The notes: generated by a model from the letters alone, not told the origin. Numbered from the stretch's first letter, positions 7,891-17,454 are shown. The stretch is 64,000 nt of DNA from Streptomyces sp. ISL-36 (GCF_018614205.1 NZ_JAGGOS010000086.1:1-64000); one strand, 5' to 3'. Numbers and translations are program-made.

Positions 7891-10196
7891 CCGCCCCCCA
7901 CGACCCCGCCCAGGCCCAGGCCCAGGTCCATGCCCAGGCCCCCGCGCCCGCTTCCTCCCGGGCCCACGCCCCGTCCCGGTCGGAGGCCCGGCGAGTCCCG
8001 CCCGCCGGGCGCCGGCGCCGCCGCCCCGCTCCCCAGGGCCGCAGGCCCCGTACCGTACGCACCCCCACCGTGCTGCAGATGGAGGCGGTGGAGTGCGGCG
8101 CCGCCGCGCTGGCCATGGTGCTCGGTCACTACGGCCGCTTCGTCCCCCTGGAAGAGCTCCGCATCGCCTGCGGCGTCTCCCGGGACGGCTCCCGTGCGAG
8201 CAACCTCCTCAAGGCGGCGCGCGGTTACGGGCTCCAGGCCAAGGGCATGCAGATGGACCTGGCGGCGCTCGCCGAGGTCAGCGCCCCGGCCATCCTGTTC
8301 TGGGAGTTCAACCACTACGTCGTCTACGACGGCATGGGCCGCCGCTTCGGCCGCAGGGGCGTGTACGTCAACGACCCCGGCAAGGGCCGCCGGTTCGTCC
8401 CCATGGACGAGTTCGACACCAGTTTCACCGGCATCGTGCTCACCTTCGAGCCCGGCGCGGGCTTCCGCCGCAGCGGCCGCAAGCCCAGCGTCCTGGGGGC
8501 CATGCCGGCCCGTCTGCGGGGCACCTCCGGCACCATGGCCGCCGCCGTGGTCTCCAGCCTGCTGCTGGTGGCCGTCGGCGCGACCGTGCCCGCGCTGAGC
8601 CGTACGTACATCGACATGTTCCTCATCGGCGGACAGACGTCCCTGCTCGGCGTGCTCTTCACCGCCATGGCGACGACCCTGGTCCTCACCGCGACGCTCA
8701 CCGGGCTGCAGCAGGCCAACCTGCTGCGCGGGCGCATCATCTCCTCCACGCTGGGCAGTGCGAGGTTCCTGCGGCACCTCCTCAGACTTCCCGTCACCTT
8801 CTACGCCCAGCGCAATCCGGCCGATCTGGTCCAGCGGCTGCGGTCCAACGACGCGGTCGCCGAGACCCTCGCCCGCGACCTGTCCGCCGCCGGCGTGGAC
8901 GCCGTCGTGGTCGTGCTCTACGCCGTGCTGCTGTGGACGTACGACCCGCAACTCACGGTCCTCGGCGTGCTGGTCGCGCTACTCAACGTGGTGGCGATGC
9001 GGATCGTGATCCACGTGAGGGCCACCGACACCCGGAAGCTGCGCGCGGAGAGCGCTCGGTTGACCAACACCTCGTACAGCGGTCTCCAGCTCATCGAGAC
9101 GATGAAGGCCACCGGCGGCGAGAACGGCTTCTTCCGTCGCTGGGCCGGGCAGCACGCGATCACCCTCGACGTGCAGCAGCGGCTCGGCGTGCCCAGCGCG
9201 TGGCTGGCGATCGTCGCCCCCACTCTCGCCGCGCTCAACAGCGCGCTGATCCTGATGATCGGCGGCCTGCGGGCGGTGGAGGGACATCTCACCGTCGGTC
9301 TGCTCGTCGCCTTCCAGGCCCTGGTCACCAGCTTCACCACGCCGATCACCCGGCTCAACGGCGTCGCCGGGCGGATCCAGGACTTCGCGGCCGACGTCGC
9401 GCGACTCAAGGACGTCGAGAACTTCCCCGTCGACCCGGTCCACGCGCGGCGCGAGCCCGCCGCCGGCACCCGCCGGCTCTCCGGCCATGTGGAGCTGGAC
9501 CACATCACGTTCGGCTACAGCCCGCTGGACGCGCCGCTGCTCAAGGATTTCTCCCTGTCGGTCGGCCCCGGGCAGCAGGTCGCGCTGGTGGGTGGCTCCG
9601 GGAGCGGCAAGTCCACCGTCTCCCGGCTGATCGCCGGGCTCTACGCCCCCTGGGAGGGGACCATCCGCATCGACGGGATGCGTCTCGACGACATCCCCCG
9701 CAGCGCGCTGGCCGCCTCCGTCTCCTTCGTCGACCAGGACGTCTTCCTCTTCGCGGGCACCGTCCGCGACAACGTGGCGCTGTGGGACCCGTCCATCACG
9801 GACGAGGCCGTCGTCGCCGCGCTCGAGGACGCCGCCGTCCTGGATGTGGTCTCCCGCCGCCCCGGCGGCATCCACAGCCGCGTCGAGCAGGACGGCCGGA
9901 ACTTCTCCGGCGGCCAGCGTCAGCGCCTGGAGATAGCCCGGGCGCTCGTGCGCGACCCCAGTGTCATGGTGCTCGACGAGGTGACCAGCGCCCTGGACGC
10001 GGTGACCGAACGGGTCGTCATCGACAACCTGCGCCGTCGCGGCTGCGCCTGCGTGGTCATCGCCCACCGGCTCAGCACGGTGCGCGACAGCGACGAGATC
10101 CTCGTGCTGGACAGGGGCGCGGTCGTGGAACGCGGGCGGCACGAGTACCTGGTGGCCGCGGGAGGCCCGTACGCCGACCTCGTCAAGGAGCACTGA
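7887..10196 (+). CDS. NHLP-type ABC transporter with C39 peptidase
   Basis: 769 residues. The N-terminal C39 protease has the catalytic triad C70 (EAVECGAAALAMVL), H143 (FNHYVVYDG) and D163 (VNDPGKG), so it should cut the precursor after the Gly-Gly. A six-helix exporter domain follows (about 205-480). The nucleotide-binding domain has Walker A GGSGSGKST, signature FSGGQRQ and Walker B VMVLDEVTSAL. Roughly the first 50 residues are an Ala/Pro/Arg-rich extension. It overlaps the secretion protein gene by four bases and is followed after one base by the second ABC gene. Confidence 0.93.
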   Translation: MTAPHDPAQAQAQVHAQAPAPASSRAHAPSRSEARRVPPAGRRRRRPAPQGRRPRTVRTPTVLQMEAVECGAAALAMVLGHYGRFVPLEELRIACGVSRDGSRASNLLKAARGYGLQAKGMQMDLAALAEVSAPAILFWEFNHYVVYDGMGRRFGRRGVYVNDPGKGRRFVPMDEFDTSFTGIVLTFEPGAGFRRSGRKPSVLGAMPARLRGTSGTMAAAVVSSLLLVAVGATVPALSRTYIDMFLIGGQTSLLGVLFTAMATTLVLTATLTGLQQANLLRGRIISSTLGSARFLRHLLRLPVTFYAQRNPADLVQRLRSNDAVAETLARDLSAAGVDAVVVVLYAVLLWTYDPQLTVLGVLVALLNVVAMRIVIHVRATDTRKLRAESARLTNTSYSGLQLIETMKATGGENGFFRRWAGQHAITLDVQQRLGVPSAWLAIVAPTLAALNSALILMIGGLRAVEGHLTVGLLVAFQALVTSFTTPITRLNGVAGRIQDFAADVARLKDVENFPVDPVHARREPAAGTRRLSGHVELDHITFGYSPLDAPLLKDFSLSVGPGQQVALVGGSGSGKSTVSRLIAGLYAPWEGTIRIDGMRLDDIPRSALAASVSFVDQDVFLFAGTVRDNVALWDPSITDEAVVAALEDAAVLDVVSRRPGGIHSRVEQDGRNFSGGQRQRLEIARALVRDPSVMVLDEVTSALDAVTERVVIDNLRRRGCACVVIAHRLSTVRDSDEILVLDRGAVVERGRHEYLVAAGGPYADLVKEH

Positions 10197-10197
10197 C

Positions 10198-13100
10198 GTG
10201 AGCTCCGAGATGACACCTTCGTACCACCCGACCCACCCGACCCAGGCGTCCGTGTATCCGACCGAGGCGTCCCCGTACCCGGCCGTCGCGTCCCAGCACC
10301 CGGCCGTCGAGCCCCCGCACCCCGTCGTCGAGCCCCAGGACCCGGTCGTCACGGCTCTGGGCGGACTGGGTTCACCGGTCGACTGCGCCGGTCTGTCCAG
10401 CCTGTCCCTGGAGGGCCCGTCCGTGCTGTGGCTCGTCGCGCACGGCGAGTTGGACCTGTTCGCCGTCGACGCCGCACAGCTCGGGCACTGGCACTTCCTG
10501 GGCCGGCTGGAGGCGGGCGCGCTGCTGCTCGGCCCCGCCGAGGGCGCCGGGCACACCCTCGTCGGCCGCCCCTCGCGGGGATGCCTGCTGCGCCGTATCG
10601 AGCTGCGCGAACTGGCACAGCAGGCGCAGCAGGGGCAGTGGTACGAAGGACAGTGGTACTCCGGGCAGTGGTACGACGGCCAGTGGTACGCCGACGAGGG
10701 AACGTACGGCACGGCCGGGCACCTGAGCCCGCTCGAGGCCGCCTTCGCGCACGGCGTCGGCCGCGGACTGCGGGTGCTGTACGAGGTGCCCGTCAACGGC
10801 CCCGCCGGCGGCGACGGCTCCGCCGGCGGCGGGCAGGGCGGCACCGACGACGACATCGTGTGGATCCAGGTCACGCCCGGCAGCGTCCAGTACGGCGCCG
10901 CCTACGAGGCGGAGGCGACCGGCACCCTGCTCGTCGATCCGGCCCTGTGGCACAGCATGGTCGAGCAGCAGCTGCGGCTGCTGCACGCCCTGGGCCGCTG
11001 GATCGAGCAGCGCGAACGCGCCCACGAGGACCGTGCGGCGGCGGGTGCCGAGGCCGGGCTGACCGCTCGTACGGAGGCGGACCAGACGCTGCTGGCCTCC
11101 ATCGGCCGGTCCGGCGGCGGTGCGCGCGGAGGGGTGGGCGTGGACGCCACCCTCGCCGCCTGCCGCCTGGTGGCGGAGGACGCGCGCATCACCCTGACGG
11201 CCCCGGCGGAGACGGGGACGGAGGCCGAGCGGATGGATCCGGTCGAACGCATCGCGCTCGCCTCCCGGATCCGGACCCGCGTCGTGGGACTCGGAGGGCG
11301 CTGGTGGCGTGAGGACAGCGGGCCCCTGGTGGGCCGCCGCGAGAAGGACGGGGCGCCGGTCGCGCTGCTGTGGCGGCGCGGCGGCTATGTGGCGGTCGAC
11401 CCCGCCACCGGCACGCGCGAGCGGATCGGCAACGCCGACGAGGCCGTCACCTACGCGCGGCAGGCCGTCATGTTCTACCGCCCGCTGCCGGACGGCCGGT
11501 TGAGCCTGCTCTCGCTGCTGCGTTTCAGTGTGCGGGGAACCCGCCGGGAGCTGCGCGGCATCGTCCTGGGCGGCCTGGTCGCGGTGGTCCTCGGCTCGCT
11601 GGTGCCCATCGCCACCGGCACGGTGCTCGGAACGTACGTACCGGCGGCGGAGAGCGGCCTCATCGTGCAGACCGCGATCGCCCTCATCGCGGCCAGCGTG
11701 ATCTCGGCCGCCTTCATGCTCATGCAGAACACCTCGATCCTGCGGATGGAGGGACGCATCGAGGCCACGCTGCAGCCCGCCGTGTGGGACCGGCTGCTGA
11801 GACTGCCGACCACCTTCTTCGCGGGCCGCTCGACCGGCGAACTGGCCGGCGCGGCCATGGGCATCAGCTCCATCCGCCGCCTGCTGTCCGGCATCGGATC
11901 GGTCTGCGTGCAGGCGGGCACGGTCGGCACGATGAACCTCACGCTGCTGCTCGTCTACAGCGTGCCGCTGGCGATGGCGGCCCTGGGCATGCTGTTCGTC
12001 ATCGCGGTGGTCTTCCTGGGCCTGGGGATGTGGCAACTGCGCTACCAGCGCCGTCTGATCAAGATCAGCCACCGCCTCGACAACCAGGCCTTCCAGACCC
12101 TGCGCGGGCTGCCCAAACTGCGCGTCGCCGCGGCCGAGAGCTTCGCCTACGCCGCCTGGGCCCGGGAGTTCGCCCGCACCCGTGTGCTCCAGCAGCGCGC
12201 CGGCCGGCTGCAGAACGTCATCACCGTCCTCAACGCGGTCTACCTTCCGCTGTGCACGCTGGTGATGTTCATGCTGCTGGCCGGACCGGCCCGCGGCACC
12301 ATGACCGCCAGTGAGTTCCTCACCTTCAGCACCGCCGTGACCCTGCTGCTGGCGTCGGTCACGCAGGTGACCGGAGCACTCCTGTCGGCCGCGGCCGTGC
12401 TGCCGCTGTTCGAGGAGGTGAAGCCGATCCTGCGAGAGACTCCTGAGGTGCGCCACGCCGCCGCCCGGCCGGGCGTGCTCAGCGGCGCCGTCGAGGCCCG
12501 TCAGCTGTCCTACCGCTACACCGAGGACGGCCCACTGGTCCTCGACGACATCGACTTCCGGGTCGGGCAGGGGGATTTCGTCGCGATCGTCGGCGCCAGC
12601 GGCTGCGGCAAGTCGACGCTGCTGCGTCTGCTCATCGGCTTCGACAAGCCCTCCACGGGCAGCGTGCTGTACGACGGTCAGGACCTGTCGGCCCTGGACC
12701 AGGCGGCCGTGCGCCGCCAGTGCGGCGTCGTCCTGCAGAACGCCCAGCCCCTCACCGGCTCCATCCTCGACTGCATCCGCGGCGCCGAGGCGTTCACGCT
12801 CGAGGAGGCGTGGGAGGCCGCCGCGATGGCGGGCCTGGCCGAGGACATCAAGGCCATGCCCATGGGCATGCACACCATGCTGTCCGACGGCGGGGGCACC
12901 ATCTCGGGCGGCCAGCGCCAGCGGCTGATGATCGCCCAGGCGCTCATCCGCAAGCCCCGCATCCTCTTCTTCGACGAGGCCACCAGCGCTCTGGACAACG
13001 AGGCTCAGCGCGTGGTCATCGAGTCCACGCGGGCGCTGCGTGCGACACGCATCGTGATCGCCCACCGGCTGTCGACGGTCATGGACGCCGACCGGGTGAT

Positions 13101-13203
13101 CGTCATGTCGGACGGGCGCATCGTCCAACAGGGCCCGCCCGCCGAGCTGCTCGCCGACACGAACGGCCTGTTCCACGAGCTGGTCCGCCGCCAGCTCCGC
13201 TGA
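10198..13203 (+). CDS. NHLP-type ABC transporter, second permease/ATPase
   Basis: 1001 residues. The long N-terminal part (about 1-420) resembles the cyclic-nucleotide-like/degenerate region of the second NHLP exporter. A six-helix membrane domain (about 430-720) and an ATPase with GASGCGKST, ISGGQRQR and ILFFDEATSALD follow. It has no C39 peptidase domain, as expected for this partner. Two unusual low-complexity inserts are present: a Pro/His/Val-rich start (residues 5-50) and four GQWY units near residues 146-168. It is tightly coupled to the previous gene. It probably forms a heteromeric exporter with it. Confidence 0.9.
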   Translation: MSSEMTPSYHPTHPTQASVYPTEASPYPAVASQHPAVEPPHPVVEPQDPVVTALGGLGSPVDCAGLSSLSLEGPSVLWLVAHGELDLFAVDAAQLGHWHFLGRLEAGALLLGPAEGAGHTLVGRPSRGCLLRRIELRELAQQAQQGQWYEGQWYSGQWYDGQWYADEGTYGTAGHLSPLEAAFAHGVGRGLRVLYEVPVNGPAGGDGSAGGGQGGTDDDIVWIQVTPGSVQYGAAYEAEATGTLLVDPALWHSMVEQQLRLLHALGRWIEQRERAHEDRAAAGAEAGLTARTEADQTLLASIGRSGGGARGGVGVDATLAACRLVAEDARITLTAPAETGTEAERMDPVERIALASRIRTRVVGLGGRWWREDSGPLVGRREKDGAPVALLWRRGGYVAVDPATGTRERIGNADEAVTYARQAVMFYRPLPDGRLSLLSLLRFSVRGTRRELRGIVLGGLVAVVLGSLVPIATGTVLGTYVPAAESGLIVQTAIALIAASVISAAFMLMQNTSILRMEGRIEATLQPAVWDRLLRLPTTFFAGRSTGELAGAAMGISSIRRLLSGIGSVCVQAGTVGTMNLTLLLVYSVPLAMAALGMLFVIAVVFLGLGMWQLRYQRRLIKISHRLDNQAFQTLRGLPKLRVAAAESFAYAAWAREFARTRVLQQRAGRLQNVITVLNAVYLPLCTLVMFMLLAGPARGTMTASEFLTFSTAVTLLLASVTQVTGALLSAAAVLPLFEEVKPILRETPEVRHAAARPGVLSGAVEARQLSYRYTEDGPLVLDDIDFRVGQGDFVAIVGASGCGKSTLLRLLIGFDKPSTGSVLYDGQDLSALDQAAVRRQCGVVLQNAQPLTGSILDCIRGAEAFTLEEAWEAAAMAGLAEDIKAMPMGMHTMLSDGGGTISGGQRQRLMIAQALIRKPRILFFDEATSALDNEAQRVVIESTRALRATRIVIAHRLSTVMDADRVIVMSDGRIVQQGPPAELLADTNGLFHELVRRQLR

Positions 13204-13241
13204 CGCGCCACCACCCGTCACAGCCGGGCGCAGCCCACCCC

Positions 13242-14858
13242 ATGGCAGGGCTCACCCGTACGGAACCCGCGTTGAGCCGAGTGCCGCGCCGGCCCGGGCG
13301 CCCGGCGGCGGCCGGCGGCAGCGTGGCTGCCATGCGGGACTACGGCGTGATCAGCGAGGCGCGAGCCGGTGCGGCGGGCGGGGCGTGGCAGAGCCGGCCC
13401 GCCGGGACGGCCACCGGGAACCCGCTGCCGTGGCTCGCCGGTGTGTCCGCTGCCCTGACACTCGTCCATCTCGCGCTGATCGCTCCGGGTCTCGGGCTCG
13501 GCTGGGACGAGACGGTGTACGTCAGTCAGGTGAGCCCTCAGGCACCGGCGGCGTTCTTCAGCGCGCCACGCGCCCGGGGCATCACCTACCTCGTCGCCCC
13601 CGTCACCACGCTGACCAGCTCCGTCATGGCGCTGCGCGTCTACATGGCCGTACTGGCGGGGTGCGGACTGTTCCTGGCGCTGTGGGTCTGGCGTCGGCTG
13701 CTGCCCGCGCCCGTGCTGGGTGTCGCCGGCGGGCTGTTCGCCTCCCTGTGGATCACGATGTTCTACGCCTCGCAGGCGATGCCCAACCTCTGGGTCGCTT
13801 ACGGGGCGCTCGCCGCGGTCGGCTGTCTCCTGCGGGTCGCACGGGACCCCGGCGACCGGTGGGCGCGGGCCGGAACGGCCGCCGGGGTGGCGTTCGCCGC
13901 GCTGATGCGGCCCACGGACGCGGTGTGGCTCGCCCTGCCGCTCGCGGTCGCGACCGTGGCGATGAGGGCCAGGTGGCTGCTGGTGGCGGCCGTGCTCGCC
14001 GCGGGCCTGGCCGCCGGGTGCGCGGCCTGGGTCGTCGAGGCGTACGTCTCGTACGGCGGTCTCGCCGCCCGGCTGGACCGGGCCAGCGAGATCCAGGGTC
14101 GGCTCGGCTGGTACTTCTCGGTCGACGACCATGTGCGCGCCCTCGGCGGGCGGTTGCTGTGCCGGCCGTGCGACGTGCCCTGGCGGTATCCGGTCGCCGC
14201 CCTGTGGTTCTTCGCTCTGCCGCTGCTCGTGGCGGCGGGCGTGTGGGCCGCCGTCCGCGCCCGCCGCCACCGCACGGAGCTGGTGGTGGCCACCGAGGTC
14301 GGGGCGTCCCTGGCCGTGCCCTATCTGTTCACGGTCGGCTACGCGGCACCGCGCTTCCTGCTGCCCGCCTACGCGCTCCTCGCCCTGCCCGTCGCCTACG
14401 GCCTGGTCCGGGCGTGCCGGCCGCGGCCGCGCGGGCGCCGGCTGGTGGTCGGGCTCGTGGCCGTGGCCGTGACGGCGCATGGGGCGATCCAGTACCGGAT
14501 GGTCGACAGCACGGCCGACCGGGTGCGTCGCGACACGGCCGATCTCGGGCGCGTCGCCGCCGAGCTGCACGCCTTGGGCGTGCGCCCGCCGTGCGTGGTC
14601 AGTGGTGTGGAGGCGATCCGCGTCGCGTTCCGCACCGGTTGCGCCTCCCGCCAGCCCAGCGGCCACGACGAGAGCATCACGCCGGGGCAGCTCGTCGCCA
14701 CGGCGCTCCACCAGCCGGTCGCGATTCTGCTGTCGCACGGGCGTCGGCCTCCGCCGTACGCGGCCACGTGGTCCGCCCATCCGCTGCCCGACCTCGGCGA
14801 CTGGACGGGTCTGCGCGCCTACGTCTCGGGCGCCCGGCCGGCCGACACGGGCCGCTGA
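13242..14858 (+). CDS. GT-C-like polytopic membrane glycosyltransferase candidate
   Basis: About 538 residues with roughly ten to twelve hydrophobic helices. An early loop after the first helix reads GLGWDETVYVSQ, similar to the acidic catalytic loop of ArnT/PMT-type GT-C enzymes (lipid-linked sugar donors, extracytoplasmic active site). The C terminus is a soluble extracytoplasmic domain. ATG 13242 and an internal ATG at 13332 are both possible starts; neither has a strong ribosome site. It lies 38 bp after the second ABC gene, so it may belong to the export operon, but a link to the peptide is not shown. Confidence 0.65.
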   Translation: MAGLTRTEPALSRVPRRPGRPAAAGGSVAAMRDYGVISEARAGAAGGAWQSRPAGTATGNPLPWLAGVSAALTLVHLALIAPGLGLGWDETVYVSQVSPQAPAAFFSAPRARGITYLVAPVTTLTSSVMALRVYMAVLAGCGLFLALWVWRRLLPAPVLGVAGGLFASLWITMFYASQAMPNLWVAYGALAAVGCLLRVARDPGDRWARAGTAAGVAFAALMRPTDAVWLALPLAVATVAMRARWLLVAAVLAAGLAAGCAAWVVEAYVSYGGLAARLDRASEIQGRLGWYFSVDDHVRALGGRLLCRPCDVPWRYPVAALWFFALPLLVAAGVWAAVRARRHRTELVVATEVGASLAVPYLFTVGYAAPRFLLPAYALLALPVAYGLVRACRPRPRGRRLVVGLVAVAVTAHGAIQYRMVDSTADRVRRDTADLGRVAAELHALGVRPPCVVSGVEAIRVAFRTGCASRQPSGHDESITPGQLVATALHQPVAILLSHGRRPPPYAATWSAHPLPDLGDWTGLRAYVSGARPADTGR

Positions 14859-14893
14859 GGCGCCGCGCCGGCCCGGAGGAGGTCAGGAGGAGG

Positions 14894-15556
14894 TCAGGAG
14901 GTGCCCGGGACCACCAGGCCGGATTCGTATGCGAGGACGACGAGCTGAGCGCGGTCGCGGGCATGGAGCTTGGTCATGGCCCGGTTGATGTGGGTCTTCG
15001 CGGTCATCGGGGTGATCACCATGCGGTCGGCGATCTGGTCGTTGGGCAGGCCCTGCGCGACGAGGGCGACGGCTTCGCGTTCGCGGTTGGTCAGCTCTTC
15101 CAGCCCCGTGGTGGCACCGGTGCGGAGCGGCTGGGTGACGTACCGCTGGATGAGCTTGCGGGTGATCGAGGGGGCGAGCAGGGCGTCGCCGCGCGCGGCG
15201 ACCCGTACGGCGTGCAGGAAGTCCTCCGGCACGATGTCCTTGACCAGGAATCCGGCAGCGCCGGCGCGCAGGGCGTCGAAGACGTACTCGTCCAAGCCGT
15301 AGTTGGTCAGGATGACGACGTGCAGGGAGGCCAGGGCCGGGTCGGCGGCGATGCGCCGGGTCGCCTCGATGCCGTCGAGGACCGGCATCTGGATGTCGAT
15401 GAGAGCGATGTCGGGCAGGTGTTCCCGGGCCAGGGCCAGGCCCTCCTGTCCGTCGGCGGCCTCGGCCACCACCTCGATGTCGTCCTCGAGGTCGAGGAGC
15501 GCGCGGAATCCGCTGCGGATGAGCGGCTGGTCGTCGACGAGCAGGACACGGATCAT
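14894..15556 (-). CDS. NarL/LuxR-type response regulator
   Basis: 220 residues. The receiver domain has the acidic pair D8-D9, phospho-acceptor D54 (IALIDIQMP) and the Lys of FLVKDIVPE. A LuxR-type helix-turn-helix (about residues 150-215) starts at LTNREREAVALVAQG. Its start overlaps the stop of the upstream sensor kinase by four bases, so the two form a co-translated two-component system. The target is unknown; the divergently placed membrane protein gene at 16862 is the natural candidate. Confidence 0.93.
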   Translation of the reverse strand: MIRVLLVDDQPLIRSGFRALLDLEDDIEVVAEAADGQEGLALAREHLPDIALIDIQMPVLDGIEATRRIAADPALASLHVVILTNYGLDEYVFDALRAGAAGFLVKDIVPEDFLHAVRVAARGDALLAPSITRKLIQRYVTQPLRTGATTGLEELTNREREAVALVAQGLPNDQIADRMVITPMTAKTHINRAMTKLHARDRAQLVVLAYESGLVVPGTS

Positions 15557-16668
15557 GACGTCTGCCCCACGGGGAGTTCGGCCTGGACGGTGAAACCGCC
15601 CTCGGTACGCGGTTCCGCGCGGAGCCGGCCGCCGAGGGCGGTGACGCGTTCGCGCATTCCGAGCAGCCCGACGCCGGGCGTCGGGGCGGTGTCGGGCGCG
15701 GCCTTGCCGTCGTCGTCGACGCGGATGGTCAGGGCGTCGGGACCGCAGTCGATCCGGACCGAGGCCGTGGCGGCGTCCGCGTGACGGGCGATGTTGGTGA
15801 GGGACTCCTGAACGATCCGGTAGACGGTCCGGTCCAGCGCGGCCGGTACGTCGTGGTGCGCTCCTTCGATCGTCAGCGTCGCCTCCAGGCCGGTCATCCG
15901 GGCCCGCTCCACCAGTTCAGGGAGGTGGTCGAGCCCACGCGGCGGGGTCGTGTCGTCGTCGCGCAGTGCCTGCAGGGTGGCGCGCAGCTCCCGGGTCGCC
16001 TCACGTCCGGCCTCCTGGATCGCGAGCAGGGCCTCCGGCACCTTTTCGCCACGCTTGCGGGCGACGTGTACGGCGACTTCGGCCTGCAGCTTGATGATCG
16101 AGATCTGGTGGGTGAGCGAATCGTGCAGCTCGCGCGCGATGTGCAGCCGCTCCTCGTCGGCGCGGTGCCGGGCCGTCTCCTCCCGGGTGCGCTCGGCTTC
16201 GTCCGCCCGCCGCTCGGCCTGCCGCAGTGCTTCGCCGGCGGCGCCTGCAGCGATCAGCCAGGCCAGTTCAAGTGCTCCTCGGGCCTGCGCGAAGGCTTCG
16301 CCGGTGTCGTGCAGGCCGGAGGCCAGGGCCGCGAGGGGGAGCGCTGCCAGCATGACCACGCTCGCCGCCACCGTGAGGGTGCGGTGCCCCGCCCGTACGG
16401 CCGCGTACACCGCGAACAGGTAGGCGACGGCGGGCACATCGAAACCGACCGCCTGGTAGCCGACCGCGCACACCCCGGTGACGGCCAGGACCGGAACCGG
16501 TGCGCGGCGGCGCGCGGCCAGCGCCAGGCCGCCCGCCGTCAGGAGCACCAGGCCGAGCAGGCCGAGGTCCGTGGCGGAGTGCTGCCGGGACACCCCGGTG
16601 ACCAGCAGGATCACCGCCATGGCGGCTGCTGTCGCCCAGTCTTTGACACCGATCAGTCCCCTGCCCAT
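15553..16668 (-). CDS. Sensor histidine kinase (HisKA_3 type)
   Basis: 371 residues. Four to six membrane helices occupy residues about 10-150, followed by a coiled linker. The HisKA_3 phospho-acceptor is H182 in ARELHDSLTHQIS. The HATPase domain has RIVQESLTNIARHA and the G boxes VDDDGK and GVGLLGMRERV near the C terminus. The periplasmic loops are short, so it may sense a membrane-associated signal such as a cell-envelope stressor. It is the first gene of the pair with the response regulator. Confidence 0.92.
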   Translation of the reverse strand: MGRGLIGVKDWATAAAMAVILLVTGVSRQHSATDLGLLGLVLLTAGGLALAARRRAPVPVLAVTGVCAVGYQAVGFDVPAVAYLFAVYAAVRAGHRTLTVAASVVMLAALPLAALASGLHDTGEAFAQARGALELAWLIAAGAAGEALRQAERRADEAERTREETARHRADEERLHIARELHDSLTHQISIIKLQAEVAVHVARKRGEKVPEALLAIQEAGREATRELRATLQALRDDDTTPPRGLDHLPELVERARMTGLEATLTIEGAHHDVPAALDRTVYRIVQESLTNIARHADAATASVRIDCGPDALTIRVDDDGKAAPDTAPTPGVGLLGMRERVTALGGRLRAEPRTEGGFTVQAELPVGQTS

Positions 16669-16787
16669 GGGCGCACCTTAGCCGGACGTCGGGGCGGGCG
16701 AGTCCTGCGCGCGAAGGAGCGGCCGACTACCGCACACGCGGTATGTGGGCGGCTCCTGCGGCGTCCGTGGTAGCGCGCATTGTCCGC

Positions 16788-16821
16788 GTCCGCCGGACGA
16801 CCGGAGGGGGGTCCGGCGGAC
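16788..16821. promoter_or_regulatory. Inverted repeat in divergent promoter region
   Basis: Perfect 11-bp arms (GTCCGCCGGAC and GTCCGGCGGAC, 12-nt spacer) lie about 40 bp before the start at 16862, between that gene and the sensor kinase. It could be a response-regulator operator or an mRNA hairpin. Confidence 0.5.
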
Positions 16822-16861
16822 ACGATCGCGGGACGTCCCGTCGCACGAGAAGGAGCACTTC

Positions 16862-17254
16862 ATGTCCGTTCCGTTCATGTCCGTCCACTTCCTGGTCGCC
16901 GCACCGGCGGATCTCGCGGCCCAGCCGGCCGCCGCCGCTGTCGACACCCTGAGCGCGGGGCGAGTGGGGGCCATCGTGGCCGCCCTCACTGCGCTGACCG
17001 GCGTGGTCGTCGGTGGCCTGGCTCTGGCCCGCTCCGCCGGCCGTTCCGACCGCCGGGCCGGCCGGCCGCGGGCCGTCGTGGCGCTTGCCGCCGGGGTGCT
17101 CGGCATGGTCCTCGGCGGGCTGGTCGCCGCCGGCTCGGACGGTTCCATCGGCACCGGCAACGGGCTGGGCGGGGCCATCGTGGCCCTGGTGCTGGGGGTG
17201 ATAGGCACCGCCCTCGGCGGGTTGGCGCTGGCCCGCTCCCACCGCACGGGCTGA
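16862..17254 (+). CDS. Small three-helix membrane protein (DUF6223-like)
   Basis: 130 residues with three hydrophobic segments (about 8-25/40-58, 73-92, 102-122) rich in Gly and Ala. It resembles small Streptomyces membrane proteins of the DUF6223 type, a name given from memory. ATG 16862 has an AGAAGGAG ribosome site. It is divergent from the two-component system and is a plausible target of it. No catalytic residues are recognisable. Confidence 0.7.
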   Translation: MSVPFMSVHFLVAAPADLAAQPAAAAVDTLSAGRVGAIVAALTALTGVVVGGLALARSAGRSDRRAGRPRAVVALAAGVLGMVLGGLVAAGSDGSIGTGNGLGGAIVALVLGVIGTALGGLALARSHRTG

Positions 17255-17454
17255 TCGCGGCGCACGCACCGAGCGATGACCGGCGCCACCGGCGGAACGG
17301 GGAGGGCCGAACGGAGGGCGCCCCCGGGCACTTCGTCGACACTGGCGAATTCAATGGGTCGCTCGTGCGCCAGCCCTGCCGTACCGCTCTCCAGGATGAT
17401 CTGAGTGCATGACGACATGGGTATTGTCATCGGGCACTAAGGAGAGGGAAGGCC

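Noticed and set aside
8093..10201. 702-codon open frame overlapping the C39 ABC gene
   Set aside because: Composition is almost only Arg, Gly, Pro, Ala and His; the overlapping frame has an intact peptidase and ATPase.
10372..13221. 949-codon minus-strand open frame
   Set aside because: Antisense shadow of the second ABC gene with no recognisable domain.
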